Origin: Oscillatoriaceae cyanobacterium M7585_C2015_266
Lineage (GTDB): Bacteria; Cyanobacteriota; Cyanobacteriia; Cyanobacteriales; Oscillatoriaceae
Assembly: GCA_015295835.1 (NCBI GenBank)
Contig: DVEG01000026.1
Span: forward strand, 210,906 to 274,905
Length of the DNA: 64,000 bases
Direction: 5' to 3'
In this document: piece by piece, positions 44,653-54,502 of the stretch
Numbering within the stretch: position 1 is the stretch's first letter
Layout of the letters: the number at the start of each line of letters is the position of its first letter
Made by a program: the position numbers and the translations under genes
The notes under the pieces: model-generated
Databases searched by the model: none
Seen by the model: only the letters and a program-made list of their open reading frames with translations
Told to the model about the DNA's origin: nothing

Positions 44653-45824
44653 TAGGATTAATTAATAAACTTCGACGCCGAACCCCTCTCGGATGGTTAC
44701 AACTTTCTCACGAAAAAAGCCGCTTGCTTGTAGCCTTATCAGGGGTAGCATTTGCCGATATTCTCATTCTCATGCAACTAGGATTTCAAGCTGCCTTATA
44801 CGATAGCAACACTCGCCTACACAAAAGCTTACAAGCCGATATAGTATTAATCAATCCGCAAGCCCGCTACCTACTGCGAATGTCAAGTTTTCCTCGCCGC
44901 AGATTGTATCAAGCAATGAGTGTGCCAGGAGTAGAATCAGCCGAGGCGATATATATTAATCCTGCTAACTGGAAAAACCCGCAAAATCAGCACGAAAACA
45001 GTCTTCTAGTTTTGGGATTTAATCCTAAAAAGCCCCCTTTTGATTTTCTTAAAAACCATCCAAATATAGAGCCAATAAAGCTGCCAGATAATTACTTATT
45101 TGATCGCGCTTCCAGAGGGGATTACAATAAAATTATCACCCAGGTAGAGCAAGGCAAAAGCGTTACAACTGAGATGGAGCGGCGAAGAATTCGGGTGGTA
45201 GGATTGTATAAAATAGGCGCTTCTTTTGGAACAGATGGAAGTTTGATGACGAGTGATCAAAACTTTCTAATGTTATTTCCAAGAAGAGAAGCATCTAGCG
45301 TCAGTATTGGTGTGATAAATGTAAAAAAGAATTACGATCCGGTAAAAGTAGCAGAAATGCTGAAAGCGAATTTGCCCGATGACGTACTGGTTCTTACTAA
45401 ACAAGAATTTATAGATTTTGAAAAAAATTATTGGTCAAAGAATACAGCAATTGGTTTTGTTTTTGGCTTAGGCGTTGTTATGGGATTTGTAGTGGGGGTG
45501 ATTATTGTTTATCAGGTTCTATCTACCGATGTAAATGATCATATAAGCGAATATGCGACTTTAAAAGCAATGGGTTACAAGCATATTTATTTTTTGGGGG
45601 TGATATTTGAAGAAGCAGCTATTTTAGCGCTACTAGGATTTATTCCAGGGCTGGCAGTATCAATGGGATTGTATAGTTTAACGCGCAAGGCGACAAATTT
45701 ACCTCTGTATATGAGTTTGGCAAGGGCTTTTATGGTGCTGCTGTTGACTTTTATTATGTGTATGATTTCAGGAGCGATCGCAACTCGCAAACTACAAGGA
45801 GCAGAGCCAGCAGATATGTTTTAA
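44649..45824 (+). CDS. devC: ABC transporter permease, DevC/MacB-like
   Basis: 391 residues. One N-terminal membrane segment (~28–50), a large periplasmic domain (~55–270) and three C-terminal segments (~275–300, ~320–345, ~360–385), the FtsX/MacB layout. TPLGWLQLSHEKSRLLVALS at the start and LKAMGYKHIYFLGVIFEEAA near the end are DevC-type. The start overlaps the devB stop by 4 bp. It forms the permease of the three-part exporter. Confidence 0.9.
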   Translation: MIGLINKLRRRTPLGWLQLSHEKSRLLVALSGVAFADILILMQLGFQAALYDSNTRLHKSLQADIVLINPQARYLLRMSSFPRRRLYQAMSVPGVESAEAIYINPANWKNPQNQHENSLLVLGFNPKKPPFDFLKNHPNIEPIKLPDNYLFDRASRGDYNKIITQVEQGKSVTTEMERRRIRVVGLYKIGASFGTDGSLMTSDQNFLMLFPRREASSVSIGVINVKKNYDPVKVAEMLKANLPDDVLVLTKQEFIDFEKNYWSKNTAIGFVFGLGVVMGFVVGVIIVYQVLSTDVNDHISEYATLKAMGYKHIYFLGVIFEEAAILALLGFIPGLAVSMGLYSLTRKATNLPLYMSLARAFMVLLLTFIMCMISGAIATRKLQGAEPADMF

Positions 45825-45852
45825 TTGTAAAATTCAGAAAAAATTAGGCAAA

Positions 45853-46557
45853 ATGAAAGAAACAGTTATTAAAATTCAACACCTGAATCATTATTTCGGG
45901 CAAGGGCAACTGAGAAAACAGGTACTATTTGACATAAATTTAGAAATTAAGGCTGGTGAAATTGTCATATTAACTGGTCCATCAGGGTCTGGGAAAACAA
46001 CACTTTTAACATTAATTGGCGGATTGCGAGCAGCACGTGAGGGCAGCTTATTAGTGCTGGGTAAAGAAATGTGTGGAGCGTCACCAAAAATGCTTGTAGA
46101 AGTAAGACGTAGCATTGGCTATATTTTCCAAGCACACAACTTACATAGAAGCCTGACAGCTTTACAAAATGTGAAAATGGGGTTGGAATTACACGAGCAA
46201 TATTCTGTGTCAGAAATGCTACAAAAGTCAGCAGAAATGCTAGAATTAGTAGGATTGGGAGAGCGCATCAATTATTATCCCGATAATTTATCAGGAGGGC
46301 AAAAACAACGAGTTGCGATCGCACGCGCACTCGTCAGCCATCCTAAAATTGTTCTTGCCGACGAACCTACTGCCGCTCTCGATAGCAAAGCTGGGCGAGA
46401 TGTAGTAAACTTAATGCAAAAACTAGCAAGAAATCAAGGCTGTACAATTTTAATGGTAACACACGATAACCGAATTTTAGATATTGCCGAGCGCATAATT
46501 CACATGGAAGATGGGCAGCTCACCGTTCCCTCGCTGATTACAGCCGAAACCCATTAA
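45853..46557 (+). CDS. devA: ABC transporter ATP-binding protein, DevA
   Basis: 234 residues. Walker A GPSGSGKTTLL, Q loop GYIFQAHNL, ABC signature LSGGQKQRVAIARAL, Walker B IVLADEPTAAL and the switch histidine in MVTHDNRI are all intact. It lies 28 bp after devC. LolD/MacB-like ATPases drive such mechanotransmission exporters. The convergent NACHT gene ends 85 bp away, with an AT-rich palindrome (46630–46649) between them. Confidence 0.93.
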   Translation: MKETVIKIQHLNHYFGQGQLRKQVLFDINLEIKAGEIVILTGPSGSGKTTLLTLIGGLRAAREGSLLVLGKEMCGASPKMLVEVRRSIGYIFQAHNLHRSLTALQNVKMGLELHEQYSVSEMLQKSAEMLELVGLGERINYYPDNLSGGQKQRVAIARALVSHPKIVLADEPTAALDSKAGRDVVNLMQKLARNQGCTILMVTHDNRILDIAERIIHMEDGQLTVPSLITAETH

Positions 46558-46641
46558 TAACCACTTTACTACAGCAAATACTGACTCGCTATACAAGGAT
46601 CTGATAAATTTGCTCCTAAGTCTATCATAAAATTTAATATT

Positions 46642-48390
46642 TTAAATTTCTTGTATAGGTTTTAACCCAGTGAGTTGTTCAAGATTACTAACAACAAAAT
46701 CTGGCACCTTTACTTTTATCATCTCGCTTAAGCAACAATCCCTTACTGCCAACAGAAATGTTTTGACAGTATCCACTCCCCCAAGCACAGATTCCGCCTT
46801 TTTCAAAAATTCGCGCCAAGCTTCCTCCTTATCACCATTTACCTCAACAACCTGTAAACCAGCCAGATATTCAGCCAGAGGTTCTATTGTAAAACCTACA
46901 CTTTCGTTAGGTTCAATATTTGTCACTAAACACAAACGTTTTTCTAAATAATCAAAACGCTCATTCGATTCTTCCCCCAACACTGCCAGAGCGTCTTTGC
47001 GCTTAATGCTTGCTACTTGATAACTGTCTTTGAGGCATTCCCATGCCAGCACCTTAGCATCTTGCTGAATAATATAATTGTCAAGCTTACCTGATATCAC
47101 CGCGTCATTGATATGATTTAAATATTGTAGCATCATTGCCGGGATATTTGTACTCAATTCGCCCTGGATTTTTCCTTGCTGGTGCGCAATCATTAGCTCA
47201 GCATACATTTTTACCATCATCGCCGGCAAATTGCGCTCCCCCATGCGCAAATAAAAATCGCGACAGGCATCTATAAATTCTATTTCGCTAAAAAGCGATC
47301 GCATTTTTATCTCACTTATATAATCTTCCAAAAAAGAACACGTTAAACTGCCGTCAATTCGTAAAGGTTGAATTTCATTTTTAACGACGTCTCCCAATTT
47401 TTCTTCAAGCCGCGAAGTAACAACTAGCCACTTTACAGGAAAATTAGGAGACGGTTGAATTTCCGCCCTTGCTGTTGCGCTCATTTCACTCAAGCCATCG
47501 ACGATTATCAGCAAACGCTGCTGTTGCAACAAGTGTACAACTAATTCTTCAGGAATAGGCTTTACCTCGTTGATGAGAGCTTGCAAATGTTCCCCCAGTC
47601 TTTTTATAAAAAAAGAGGCAACATTTCCCCAATCTTCCTCGATTATAATCGGCAGCATTAAGTGAGAGCATAGCCGTTGAGTGGAATTTTCCGCTACTGC
47701 CCATTTAGCAATCTGATAAGCAATATTAGATTTGCCTACTCCCGGCTCTCCCCAAATCAACATATAGCATTGTTTTTGCCTGAATTTTGCCTGCAAATCA
47801 AAAACACTCAGTGAATTATTAACTTTTCCGTCTACAATTACCGGAGTTGGCAGATAAAAATCTTCTTTCTGTTTAATTTTACTTCTAGCCTCGTTTATGT
47901 ATTCAGATATCCATGCATCAAGCACTTTTTTGTGATAAACAAAGAAATTCAGCAGGAGCAGCTCGCGCAGTGACAGCCTCCGCATCCAACCCCCCAGAGA
48001 AGATTCTGAAAAGGATTCAACTGCCGCATTAATCCGCAGTAACATAAGCGGATGTATTAAAAGCAGCGCTCCCCACAGAATCGGCATAAAAATTAGATAG
48101 ACTATAATAACTATCAGGAATTTTAATAATATATTTTTATGCGGGTTTGTATTAATTTTTTCCAAATTTTCCAAAGCTTCGTTTTCCTGCCGTCTGCTTG
48201 CTCCTATCGCTACCGCTGTTAACGAAACCACATCTTCGCTATTTTTTAGTTTTTGAATATATTGATTTACCTCAGTTGCGGTGAATGCTTCAGGCAAACT
48301 TTTGCCAAACATAAATAAAAAGGGCAATACCAAGCTGAGGCTTGCTACTTGTAGCGCCCTGATTAACTTTTTTGAAAATTGTTTAGCCAT
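46642..48390 (-). CDS. Membrane-anchored NACHT/STAND NTPase
   Basis: 582 residues. A hydrophobic start (~13–30) and a strong membrane region (~88–118) precede a P-loop NTPase domain: Walker A WGEPGVGKSN (~213–222), Walker B LLIIVDGLSEM (~295–305), sensor-like LVVTSRLEEK, then a helical C-terminal part (~400–582). The order fits NACHT-type STAND ATPases, switches that oligomerise on a trigger. No effector or sensor domain is attached, but a WD40 propeller gene lies 117 bp upstream on the same strand. Together they may act as a split NACHT–WD40 pair. No toxic effector is visible. Confidence 0.75.
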   Translation of the reverse strand: MAKQFSKKLIRALQVASLSLVLPFLFMFGKSLPEAFTATEVNQYIQKLKNSEDVVSLTAVAIGASRRQENEALENLEKINTNPHKNILLKFLIVIIVYLIFMPILWGALLLIHPLMLLRINAAVESFSESSLGGWMRRLSLRELLLLNFFVYHKKVLDAWISEYINEARSKIKQKEDFYLPTPVIVDGKVNNSLSVFDLQAKFRQKQCYMLIWGEPGVGKSNIAYQIAKWAVAENSTQRLCSHLMLPIIIEEDWGNVASFFIKRLGEHLQALINEVKPIPEELVVHLLQQQRLLIIVDGLSEMSATARAEIQPSPNFPVKWLVVTSRLEEKLGDVVKNEIQPLRIDGSLTCSFLEDYISEIKMRSLFSEIEFIDACRDFYLRMGERNLPAMMVKMYAELMIAHQQGKIQGELSTNIPAMMLQYLNHINDAVISGKLDNYIIQQDAKVLAWECLKDSYQVASIKRKDALAVLGEESNERFDYLEKRLCLVTNIEPNESVGFTIEPLAEYLAGLQVVEVNGDKEEAWREFLKKAESVLGGVDTVKTFLLAVRDCCLSEMIKVKVPDFVVSNLEQLTGLKPIQEI

Positions 48391-48507
48391 TTATCAGTCT
48401 TCTGAAAAGGTAGAATTTCACTTTGCCTATTACCGCAACCAAGTTAGTTGTAGATGCGATTAGCTGGCGCAATCAGAAATACGCCAGCTAAATCCAATTG
48501 TTAAATA

Positions 48508-49476
48508 CTAGACTATCAGACTTTGCCACACTTTTATAGTTTGATCATAACTGCCACTAACCAGGAGTTTGCCGTCGGCAGAAAATATAACACAACGAAT
48601 CGAGCTGGTATGCCCTGTGAGTATATTAATCAATCTCCCTGTGTTGATTTCCCACAGCTCGATTGTATTGTTGCAGTTACTACTACTGGCCAATGTTTGG
48701 CCATCTGGGCTAAAAGCTACAGAATAAATAGCACTGCAATCTCTTTTTAAAATTTGCTTGCACTGGCTAGTCTGAGCATCCCAAAGCCTAAGCATGCCAT
48801 TTTCGCTGCCACTAGCTATAAATTTGCCGTTGGGAGAAATAGCTACAGAATACACCCTGTCTGAATGCCCTTTTAGTGTATTTTTCGGTGCCCCAGTTTC
48901 CAGGTTCCAAATTTTAATTGTGCCGTCATAGCTACCGCTAACTAGCGTCTGCCCGTCTGCGGAAATCGCGACTGAATAAACTGGTAGCGTATGCCCTTTG
49001 AGAGTGTTTTTCAGTCTACCAGTTTGCAGCTCCCAAATTTTAATAGTGCAGTCGTAGCTGCTACTAACGAGTTTCTTGCCATCGGGTGAGATTTTAACGC
49101 TCAATACTGCGTCTGAATGTGCTTGGAAAGTAGCGATCGCTTCTCCACTACTTACTTCCCAAAGTTTAATTGTTTTGTCATTACTACCGCTGGCAAGGAT
49201 TTTACCATCTGGGCTGAATGCAACAGAACGAACCCAGGCTGAATGCCCCTTGAGAGTTTTAATTACTCTTTCGCTTTCAATATCCCAGATTCTAATCGTG
49301 TTGTCTTTGCCTACTAAGAAACTGTTAATAGCTCCGCTGCCGCTTGCGATTTTCTTTCCGTCAGGGCTGATGGCAACAGAAAAAATAGAACCCTTTCCCC
49401 CAAATAGATTTGCTATTCTGCAAATATTTTTATAGGACTTGCATGCTTCTCTCTTTTCTACTTCTTGCATTAGCAT
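48508..49476 (-). CDS. Seven-bladed WD40-repeat protein
   Basis: 322 residues. After a ~30-residue polar start, seven WD40 repeats run to the end, each with V(Y/R)SVA(I/F)SPDG, (A/V)SGS-x-D and (T)IK(I/L)W. They make a complete beta propeller with little else, so this is a sensor/scaffold rather than a fusion. It is soluble and has no signal peptide. The next gene on the strand encodes a membrane NACHT-type ATPase, and in many cyanobacterial proteins those two domains are fused. Confidence 0.9.
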   Translation of the reverse strand: MLMQEVEKREACKSYKNICRIANLFGGKGSIFSVAISPDGKKIASGSGAINSFLVGKDNTIRIWDIESERVIKTLKGHSAWVRSVAFSPDGKILASGSNDKTIKLWEVSSGEAIATFQAHSDAVLSVKISPDGKKLVSSSYDCTIKIWELQTGRLKNTLKGHTLPVYSVAISADGQTLVSGSYDGTIKIWNLETGAPKNTLKGHSDRVYSVAISPNGKFIASGSENGMLRLWDAQTSQCKQILKRDCSAIYSVAFSPDGQTLASSSNCNNTIELWEINTGRLINILTGHTSSIRCVIFSADGKLLVSGSYDQTIKVWQSLIV

Positions 49477-50220
49477 TTTCTCTCACCTTTTTCATGTCTC
49501 TGCTATTTTACAAATATACTCACCTTTTCACTCCTGCCCTTTAAAATCTTTATCCTTCTCCCCTGATAATTTTGCCATTCATCAAACCCTAATGGAGCAG
49601 GATTATATTTTTTTACTTTTCCCCTGATTTTTCTGTTTCATCATTATATATTTATCCCAAAATTTTTCTCTTTTCCTCCTTAATTATACCTAATTTTTAA
49701 AATTAATCATATATTTTATATCGGCAATTTTACGGATAACCCTGAGAAAAATTTCCCCTTTTAGGTTCATAAAAAATCAATTTTTAATATATGGAGTATT
49801 GCGTTAGTAAGTACAATTTTTAAGCATTTTTACTTCTTACCTCCTTTTCCCAAAATTTGGAAAAAGCCCTAAGCAGAATTTAAAATGCCCCTGCCACACC
49901 CGCGTACATTAATTAGTACTTCAGTGGGTAACTTTTAATATCAGATTACTTATTTTTCAGTTTACATCCTCTATGTCAGTTTGTGTAAAGGCAATAAAAG
50001 GTGTATCGGTTTTTACGGATAAGCTTTTTTTTTATAAACGTCTTATGTTTTTCTTTGTAAAAGTATAATTTTTTATTGCATTTAAAAAATAAAAACAAAA
50101 AAGTAGCAATTTTTGTAACAAAAATTATTAATTTTTGATAAAGTTTAACATTTTATACGTAAAATTACGGAGGCAGGGGAGTTTGAGGGCGTGCCTTCAA
50201 ACTCCTTTCAGGAAGGGAAT
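49477..50220. other. Long AT-rich gap with hairpin downstream of the aldo/keto reductase gene
   Basis: 744 bp without a supported gene, extremely AT-rich at 49980–50160. GGAGTTTGAGGG (50178–50189) pairs with CCTTCAAACTCC (50194–50205) with one G·T pair, a likely end-of-transcript hairpin for the minus-strand aldo/keto reductase. The promoter of the WD40 gene must also lie here. Confidence 0.5.
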
Positions 50221-51180
50221 TTAGAATTCCCACATCACAGGATTGTCGTCGAGGTGGGCGGTGACGGTACGCCCGATAGCATCAATGGCTGCGATTTCTT
50301 CAGGAGTGAGGTGAACTGCTACCGCACCAGCGTTAGCGATCGCTTGTTCAGCATTACGAGCACCAGCAATAGCACTGGTTTGCGGTTGGGCGATTAACCA
50401 CGCCAGGGCTAGTTGAGCAAGACTACACTGGTGGCGCTCTGCAAATGGGCGAAGTTGCTCTAAAGCTGAAAGCGCCCGCTGATAATTTTCTCCCTTAAAC
50501 AATTTATTTTTAGAACGGAAATCTTCCTCCTCAAACTGGACATTAGGGCCAAATTTGCCGGTTAAAAGTCCTTGCGCAAGCGGAGAATAGGCAAGAATAG
50601 AGATATTATTCTCAATGCAGTAAGGCATAACCTCTTTTTCTACCCACCGCCAAAATAACGAATAAGGCGGCTGCAAACTGTCGATACGCCCGTATTGCGA
50701 GGCTTCTTCTAATTGGGCACGAGAAAAGTTGGAAACTCCGATTGCCCGAATTTTTCCCTGTTCTTTCAATTTATTAAAAGCAGTCATCGTTTCTTCAATC
50801 GGGACAACTTCTGTTTTCCAACTGCCAGAGGGCCAATGAATTTGATAAAGATCGATATAATCAGTTTGTAGGTTTTTTAAAGAGCGATCGCACGCCTCGA
50901 TAACCTGAGAATATTTCAAATTAGCACACCAAACCTTAGTCGCATAAACGACTTTATCTCGAACATCAGCAAGGGCTGCGCCCACAATCCGCTCCGAATG
51001 ACCATCTCCATAAATTTCAGCCGTATCAAACGTAGTAATTCCAGCATCAAAAGCCGCCCGCATAGCTTTGGTAGTTTCCGCATCATCAATCCCCACCCAA
51101 CCGCGTTTTCCTGCTTGCCAAGTACCCATAATAATCGGGGTAATTTTCACGTCTGATGTGCCAAGAGTTCGCGTATCCAT
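50221..51180 (-). CDS. Aldo/keto reductase
   Basis: 319 residues from MDTRTLGTSD (ATG 51180). The (beta/alpha)8 catalytic tetrad is visible: D52 and Y57 in TFDTAEIYGDG, K82 in VYATKVW and H115 in YQIHWP. GVSNFSRAQLEEA and SPLAQGLLTGKF are typical of the AKR5/13-like group. It reduces aldehydes with NADPH. Monocistronic, with a hairpin after it. Substrate unknown; a general aldehyde-detoxifying role is the usual guess. Confidence 0.9.
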   Translation of the reverse strand: MDTRTLGTSDVKITPIIMGTWQAGKRGWVGIDDAETTKAMRAAFDAGITTFDTAEIYGDGHSERIVGAALADVRDKVVYATKVWCANLKYSQVIEACDRSLKNLQTDYIDLYQIHWPSGSWKTEVVPIEETMTAFNKLKEQGKIRAIGVSNFSRAQLEEASQYGRIDSLQPPYSLFWRWVEKEVMPYCIENNISILAYSPLAQGLLTGKFGPNVQFEEEDFRSKNKLFKGENYQRALSALEQLRPFAERHQCSLAQLALAWLIAQPQTSAIAGARNAEQAIANAGAVAVHLTPEEIAAIDAIGRTVTAHLDDNPVMWEF

Positions 51181-51276
51181 AACCTGATTTATAAAGAACT
51201 GTTTCAATCCTAAACCTTGACATTTCAGGAAAATAATAGCTATAGGAAAAATTTGGATAGTCTAATAGGTTGAAAA

Positions 51277-51846
51277 ATGCGCTCGCCCATAACCCGTGCC
51301 CTCAAAGAATGGGCTATTGCCATCAAAGCTCTTGAGACAGGCAAAACAATAATGCTACTGCGCAAAGGCGGCATCCGCGAACAAGGTGGACATTTTACCG
51401 TTACCAGCACTCAAGTTTTGCTTTATCCAACTTACGAACACCAAAAGCCCGATTTACTCAAACCAGAATATGCTTGCCAAATAAAAACAGTTCCCTCCGG
51501 CTGGCACCCAGAAACTATTCCCATAGGCAGTAGGGCAGAAATTATAGAAATCCTACCAGTGACAGCAGAGTCAACAGTAGCAGCACTACTACCCTATCAC
51601 ATTTGGAATGAAAAATTTGTAAGCGAGCGCTTGAAATGGAAGCCCCGCAACCCCCTCTACATTCTCCTATTACGCACTTACCGCTTACAAGAAGAGCGAG
51701 AAATTCCCTATCTACCAGAATACGGAGGTTGCCGCTCTTGGATTGATTTAGCAACGCCATTTGATATCGAGCGAGCGCAACCGATTTTGAGCGATGCCGA
51801 ATTTGCACAGCAAGTTACAGCTATTCGCCGTGCAGTTCACGGATAA
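51277..51846 (+). CDS. DUF1802 family protein
   Basis: 189 residues, soluble. ALKEWAIAIKALETGKTIML, LRKGGIREQGGHFTV, LLYPTYEHQKPDLLKPEY and PYHIWNEKFVSERLKWKPRN are recognisable DUF1802 stretches; it has conserved R/E/H residues but no known catalytic motif. It is the first gene of an operon: 29 bp to the XPB-type helicase and then 23 bp to the Bax1-like nuclease. The context points to DNA metabolism, but that is inference from position alone. Confidence 0.75.
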   Translation: MRSPITRALKEWAIAIKALETGKTIMLLRKGGIREQGGHFTVTSTQVLLYPTYEHQKPDLLKPEYACQIKTVPSGWHPETIPIGSRAEIIEILPVTAESTVAALLPYHIWNEKFVSERLKWKPRNPLYILLLRTYRLQEEREIPYLPEYGGCRSWIDLATPFDIERAQPILSDAEFAQQVTAIRRAVHG

Positions 51847-51875
51847 TCCCTAATAATTAATTAATAGTAAAAAAA

Positions 51876-53261
51876 ATGGTTCGCATATCTACTATTAAAT
51901 TTGATCGCGGCACTCTCCTGCTACATCCACCACCAAAAGGCAAAGCCTGGATAGACTTTGCAACCTGGGATGAGCGCGTAGAAAAATTTCGCATCCCAGC
52001 AATTTACTACCGCCAACTAATAGAAGCCCTAAAAGCAGAAGGAATTGATTTCAGAGACGAAGCAAAGGCATTTGAGCCATTAGAACTTATCCCTAGTGTA
52101 GAAATGCCACCCTACCCACATCAACAAGAAGCGCTTACAGCTTGGAAGCAAGCAGGGCGAAAAGGAGTAGTGGTGCTGCCAACAGCGGCAGGAAAAACTT
52201 ATTTAGCACAATTGGCAATGCAAGCCACGCCGCGTAGTACTTTAATTGTAGTGCCGACTTTGGATTTAATGCATCAGTGGTATGCCCATTTAGTCGCGGC
52301 TTTTCCCGATGTAGAAGTGGGATTGTTGGGGGGAGGCTCACGGGATCGCTCGCCGATTTTAATTGCCACCTACGATAGCGCCGCCATCCATGCAGAATCT
52401 TTGGGCAATCGCTATGCGACGATAATTTTTGACGAGTGCCATCATTTGCCAACAGATTTTAATCGGGTGATTGCAGAATACGCCCTCGCTCCCTATCGTC
52501 TGGGGCTGAGTGCTACTCCAGAGCGCACTGATGGTAAGCATTCTGAGCTCGATATTTTAATAGGTCCCGAAGTTTATCGTAAAAGTGCCGAGGAATTGGC
52601 GGGAAAAGCACTAGCTGAACACGAAATTGTGCAACTTAAGGTTAAATTGTCAAAACAGGAGCGCGATCGCTACAATGAATTAATTAAAATTCGCAACGAA
52701 TTTTTGCGAAAAGCGCATATTTCCCTGGATTCGATTCAAGGCTGGCAAAATTTTGTCATGGCTTCTGGGCGCTCATCTGCCGGAAGACGCGCCATGTTAG
52801 CTCACCGAGAAGCAAAAGAAATTGCTCTCGGCACTAGCGGTAAACTGCGAATACTTGCTGATTTGTTGGCGCAGCACTACCCCGAACGTATCCTTATTTT
52901 TACTGCTGATAATGCCACCGTTTACCGCATTTCTCAAGAATTTCTTATACCGGCAATAACCCACCAAACACCTGTAAAAGAGCGCCACGAAATTCTCTGC
53001 CGCTTTCGTATGGGTGAATACTTTGCGCTCGCAGCATCTCATGTTCTTAACGAAGGTGTAGATGTACCAGATGCTAGAATTGCTATTCTCTTGTCTGGCA
53101 CTGGCTCAACGCGGGAATATATTCAGCGTTTAGGGCGAGTTCTAAGAAAAGGAAAAGAAAAAGATAAATTTGCAATCTTGTACGAAATTGTTGCCGAAGA
53201 TACTGCAGAAGAAAGCACTTCTCAGCGACGACATAGCCAAACAAAAACACAAAAATCTTGA
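51876..53261 (+). CDS. XPB-type DEAD/DEAH-box DNA helicase
   Basis: 461 residues of superfamily 2. Motif Q/I: PYPHQQEALTAW and VLPTAAGKTYLA; motif Ia LIVVPTLDLMHQW; motif II FDECHHLP; motif III LGLSATPERTDG; motifs IV–VI in ILIFTADNATVYR, VLNEGVDVPDARIAI and RLGRVLRKGK. The N-terminal ~80 residues are the damage-recognition-like region seen in XPB/archaeal XPB. The next gene is a Bax1-type protein, the known partner of archaeal XPB, so the pair may form a helicase–nuclease for DNA repair. Bacterial XPB is widespread but little studied. Confidence 0.88.
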   Translation: MVRISTIKFDRGTLLLHPPPKGKAWIDFATWDERVEKFRIPAIYYRQLIEALKAEGIDFRDEAKAFEPLELIPSVEMPPYPHQQEALTAWKQAGRKGVVVLPTAAGKTYLAQLAMQATPRSTLIVVPTLDLMHQWYAHLVAAFPDVEVGLLGGGSRDRSPILIATYDSAAIHAESLGNRYATIIFDECHHLPTDFNRVIAEYALAPYRLGLSATPERTDGKHSELDILIGPEVYRKSAEELAGKALAEHEIVQLKVKLSKQERDRYNELIKIRNEFLRKAHISLDSIQGWQNFVMASGRSSAGRRAMLAHREAKEIALGTSGKLRILADLLAQHYPERILIFTADNATVYRISQEFLIPAITHQTPVKERHEILCRFRMGEYFALAASHVLNEGVDVPDARIAILLSGTGSTREYIQRLGRVLRKGKEKDKFAILYEIVAEDTAEESTSQRRHSQTKTQKS

Positions 53262-53284
53262 TTTGAATTTTTTTAAAAGGATAA

Positions 53285-54502
53285 ATGCTGCCTAGCGAGT
53301 TATTAATTTACAGAAAAAATGGTGAAGCGATCGCACCAAAATACCTGAAAATTGACAGCCAAAATCTAGCGCTGGCATCTGCCGTCATCAACTGCTTTCA
53401 AAAAGCGCGGGGGGCAACCCAAAAAGAACTTGATCATCTGCTTTTGGAATTAGAAGGAAACAGCCCCGACTACCGAATAAAACGGGGATTTGCTCACCTT
53501 CTAAAAAGCGAAGCATTTAGTAAATTTGAAGTAATTAGCCCCATAGAACCGAGAGAATTGCGAAGGCGAGTATTTGCGCTCGCCTCCACTACCATACCCA
53601 GCACTCAATCAACCCAAATCATCCTAGAAAAACTAGCAGCAGAACTCACACAAGAATTAAACCGAGAAGTATCTCCTCTAGAAATAAAAACTGGCTTATA
53701 CGCTGACTTAGCCGAAAATAAAATTCTCACTGAATTTGAACCCCCCACCCCCGAAGAATTACTGCATCGATACAACCTCGCTCAAGTACAAGGCATTTTT
53801 TACCGCGCCAGCAACATCATAATCAACGCCCATCGTAATGTTCCTGGGCAATATAAACTATTATTCCGATACCTTAAATTATTTCAATTAATGGCGTATA
53901 TTGAAGGCGACGCCGATTATGGCTTTACTATCACTATAGACGGTCCCACCAGCCTATTCAAGCCCAGCACCCGCTACGGGCTAGCCCTTGCCAAAATGAT
54001 CCCCGCCCTCCTCCACGTCACCCATTGGAGCCTCAAAGCCACCCTGCACAGCCGCGCTCCCTACAGTGGCGAATTAAAGAGTAGGCAATTTTATCTTGAC
54101 TCAAAATGCGGATTGGTGAGCCACTACCCACCAGGAAAACCCTATGACAGCATGTTAGAAGCATCCTTTATTCAGCGCTGGCATTCCTTGAAAACCGAAT
54201 GGCAACTAGAAAGAGAAGTTGACTTAATTCCCATCCCCGGCAGCGTGATGATACCAGATTTTCGCCTCGTACATCCAGATGGAAGAGTTTTTTTATTAGA
54301 AATTGTCGGTTACTGGCGAGCAGAATATCTACAAAAGAAATTTGCCCAAGTTCGCAAAGCCAAATGCAATAATTTAATTTTGGCCATTTCCGAACGATTG
54401 AATTTAGAAAAAGCCGGCGTAAATTTGCGGGATATACCGACGCGAATTATCTGGTTTAAAGATAAACTTTTACCAAAAGCAGTGCTAGAAGTTCTGAATT
54501 GA
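53285..54502 (+). CDS. Bax1-like nuclease (DUF790), partner of XPB
   Basis: 405 residues. DUF790 family, whose archaeal member Bax1 binds XPB and cuts DNA as a structure-specific endonuclease. The C-terminal half has PYDSMLEASFIQRW, LEREVDLIPIPGSVMIPDF and RVFLLEIVGYWRAEYLQKKF, i.e. the PD–(n)–E-x-x pattern of a PD-(D/E)xK nuclease. The N-terminal ~250 residues are helical (DGPTSLFKPSTRYGLALAKM). It follows the helicase by 23 bp. The whole is intact. Confidence 0.85.
   Translation: MLPSELLIYRKNGEAIAPKYLKIDSQNLALASAVINCFQKARGATQKELDHLLLELEGNSPDYRIKRGFAHLLKSEAFSKFEVISPIEPRELRRRVFALASTTIPSTQSTQIILEKLAAELTQELNREVSPLEIKTGLYADLAENKILTEFEPPTPEELLHRYNLAQVQGIFYRASNIIINAHRNVPGQYKLLFRYLKLFQLMAYIEGDADYGFTITIDGPTSLFKPSTRYGLALAKMIPALLHVTHWSLKATLHSRAPYSGELKSRQFYLDSKCGLVSHYPPGKPYDSMLEASFIQRWHSLKTEWQLEREVDLIPIPGSVMIPDFRLVHPDGRVFLLEIVGYWRAEYLQKKFAQVRKAKCNNLILAISERLNLEKAGVNLRDIPTRIIWFKDKLLPKAVLEVLN

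Noticed and set aside
43213..46557. devBCA plus a HetI-like transferase as proof of a heterocyst former
   Set aside because: Both families are widespread in non-heterocystous cyanobacteria and no het genes are in the window.
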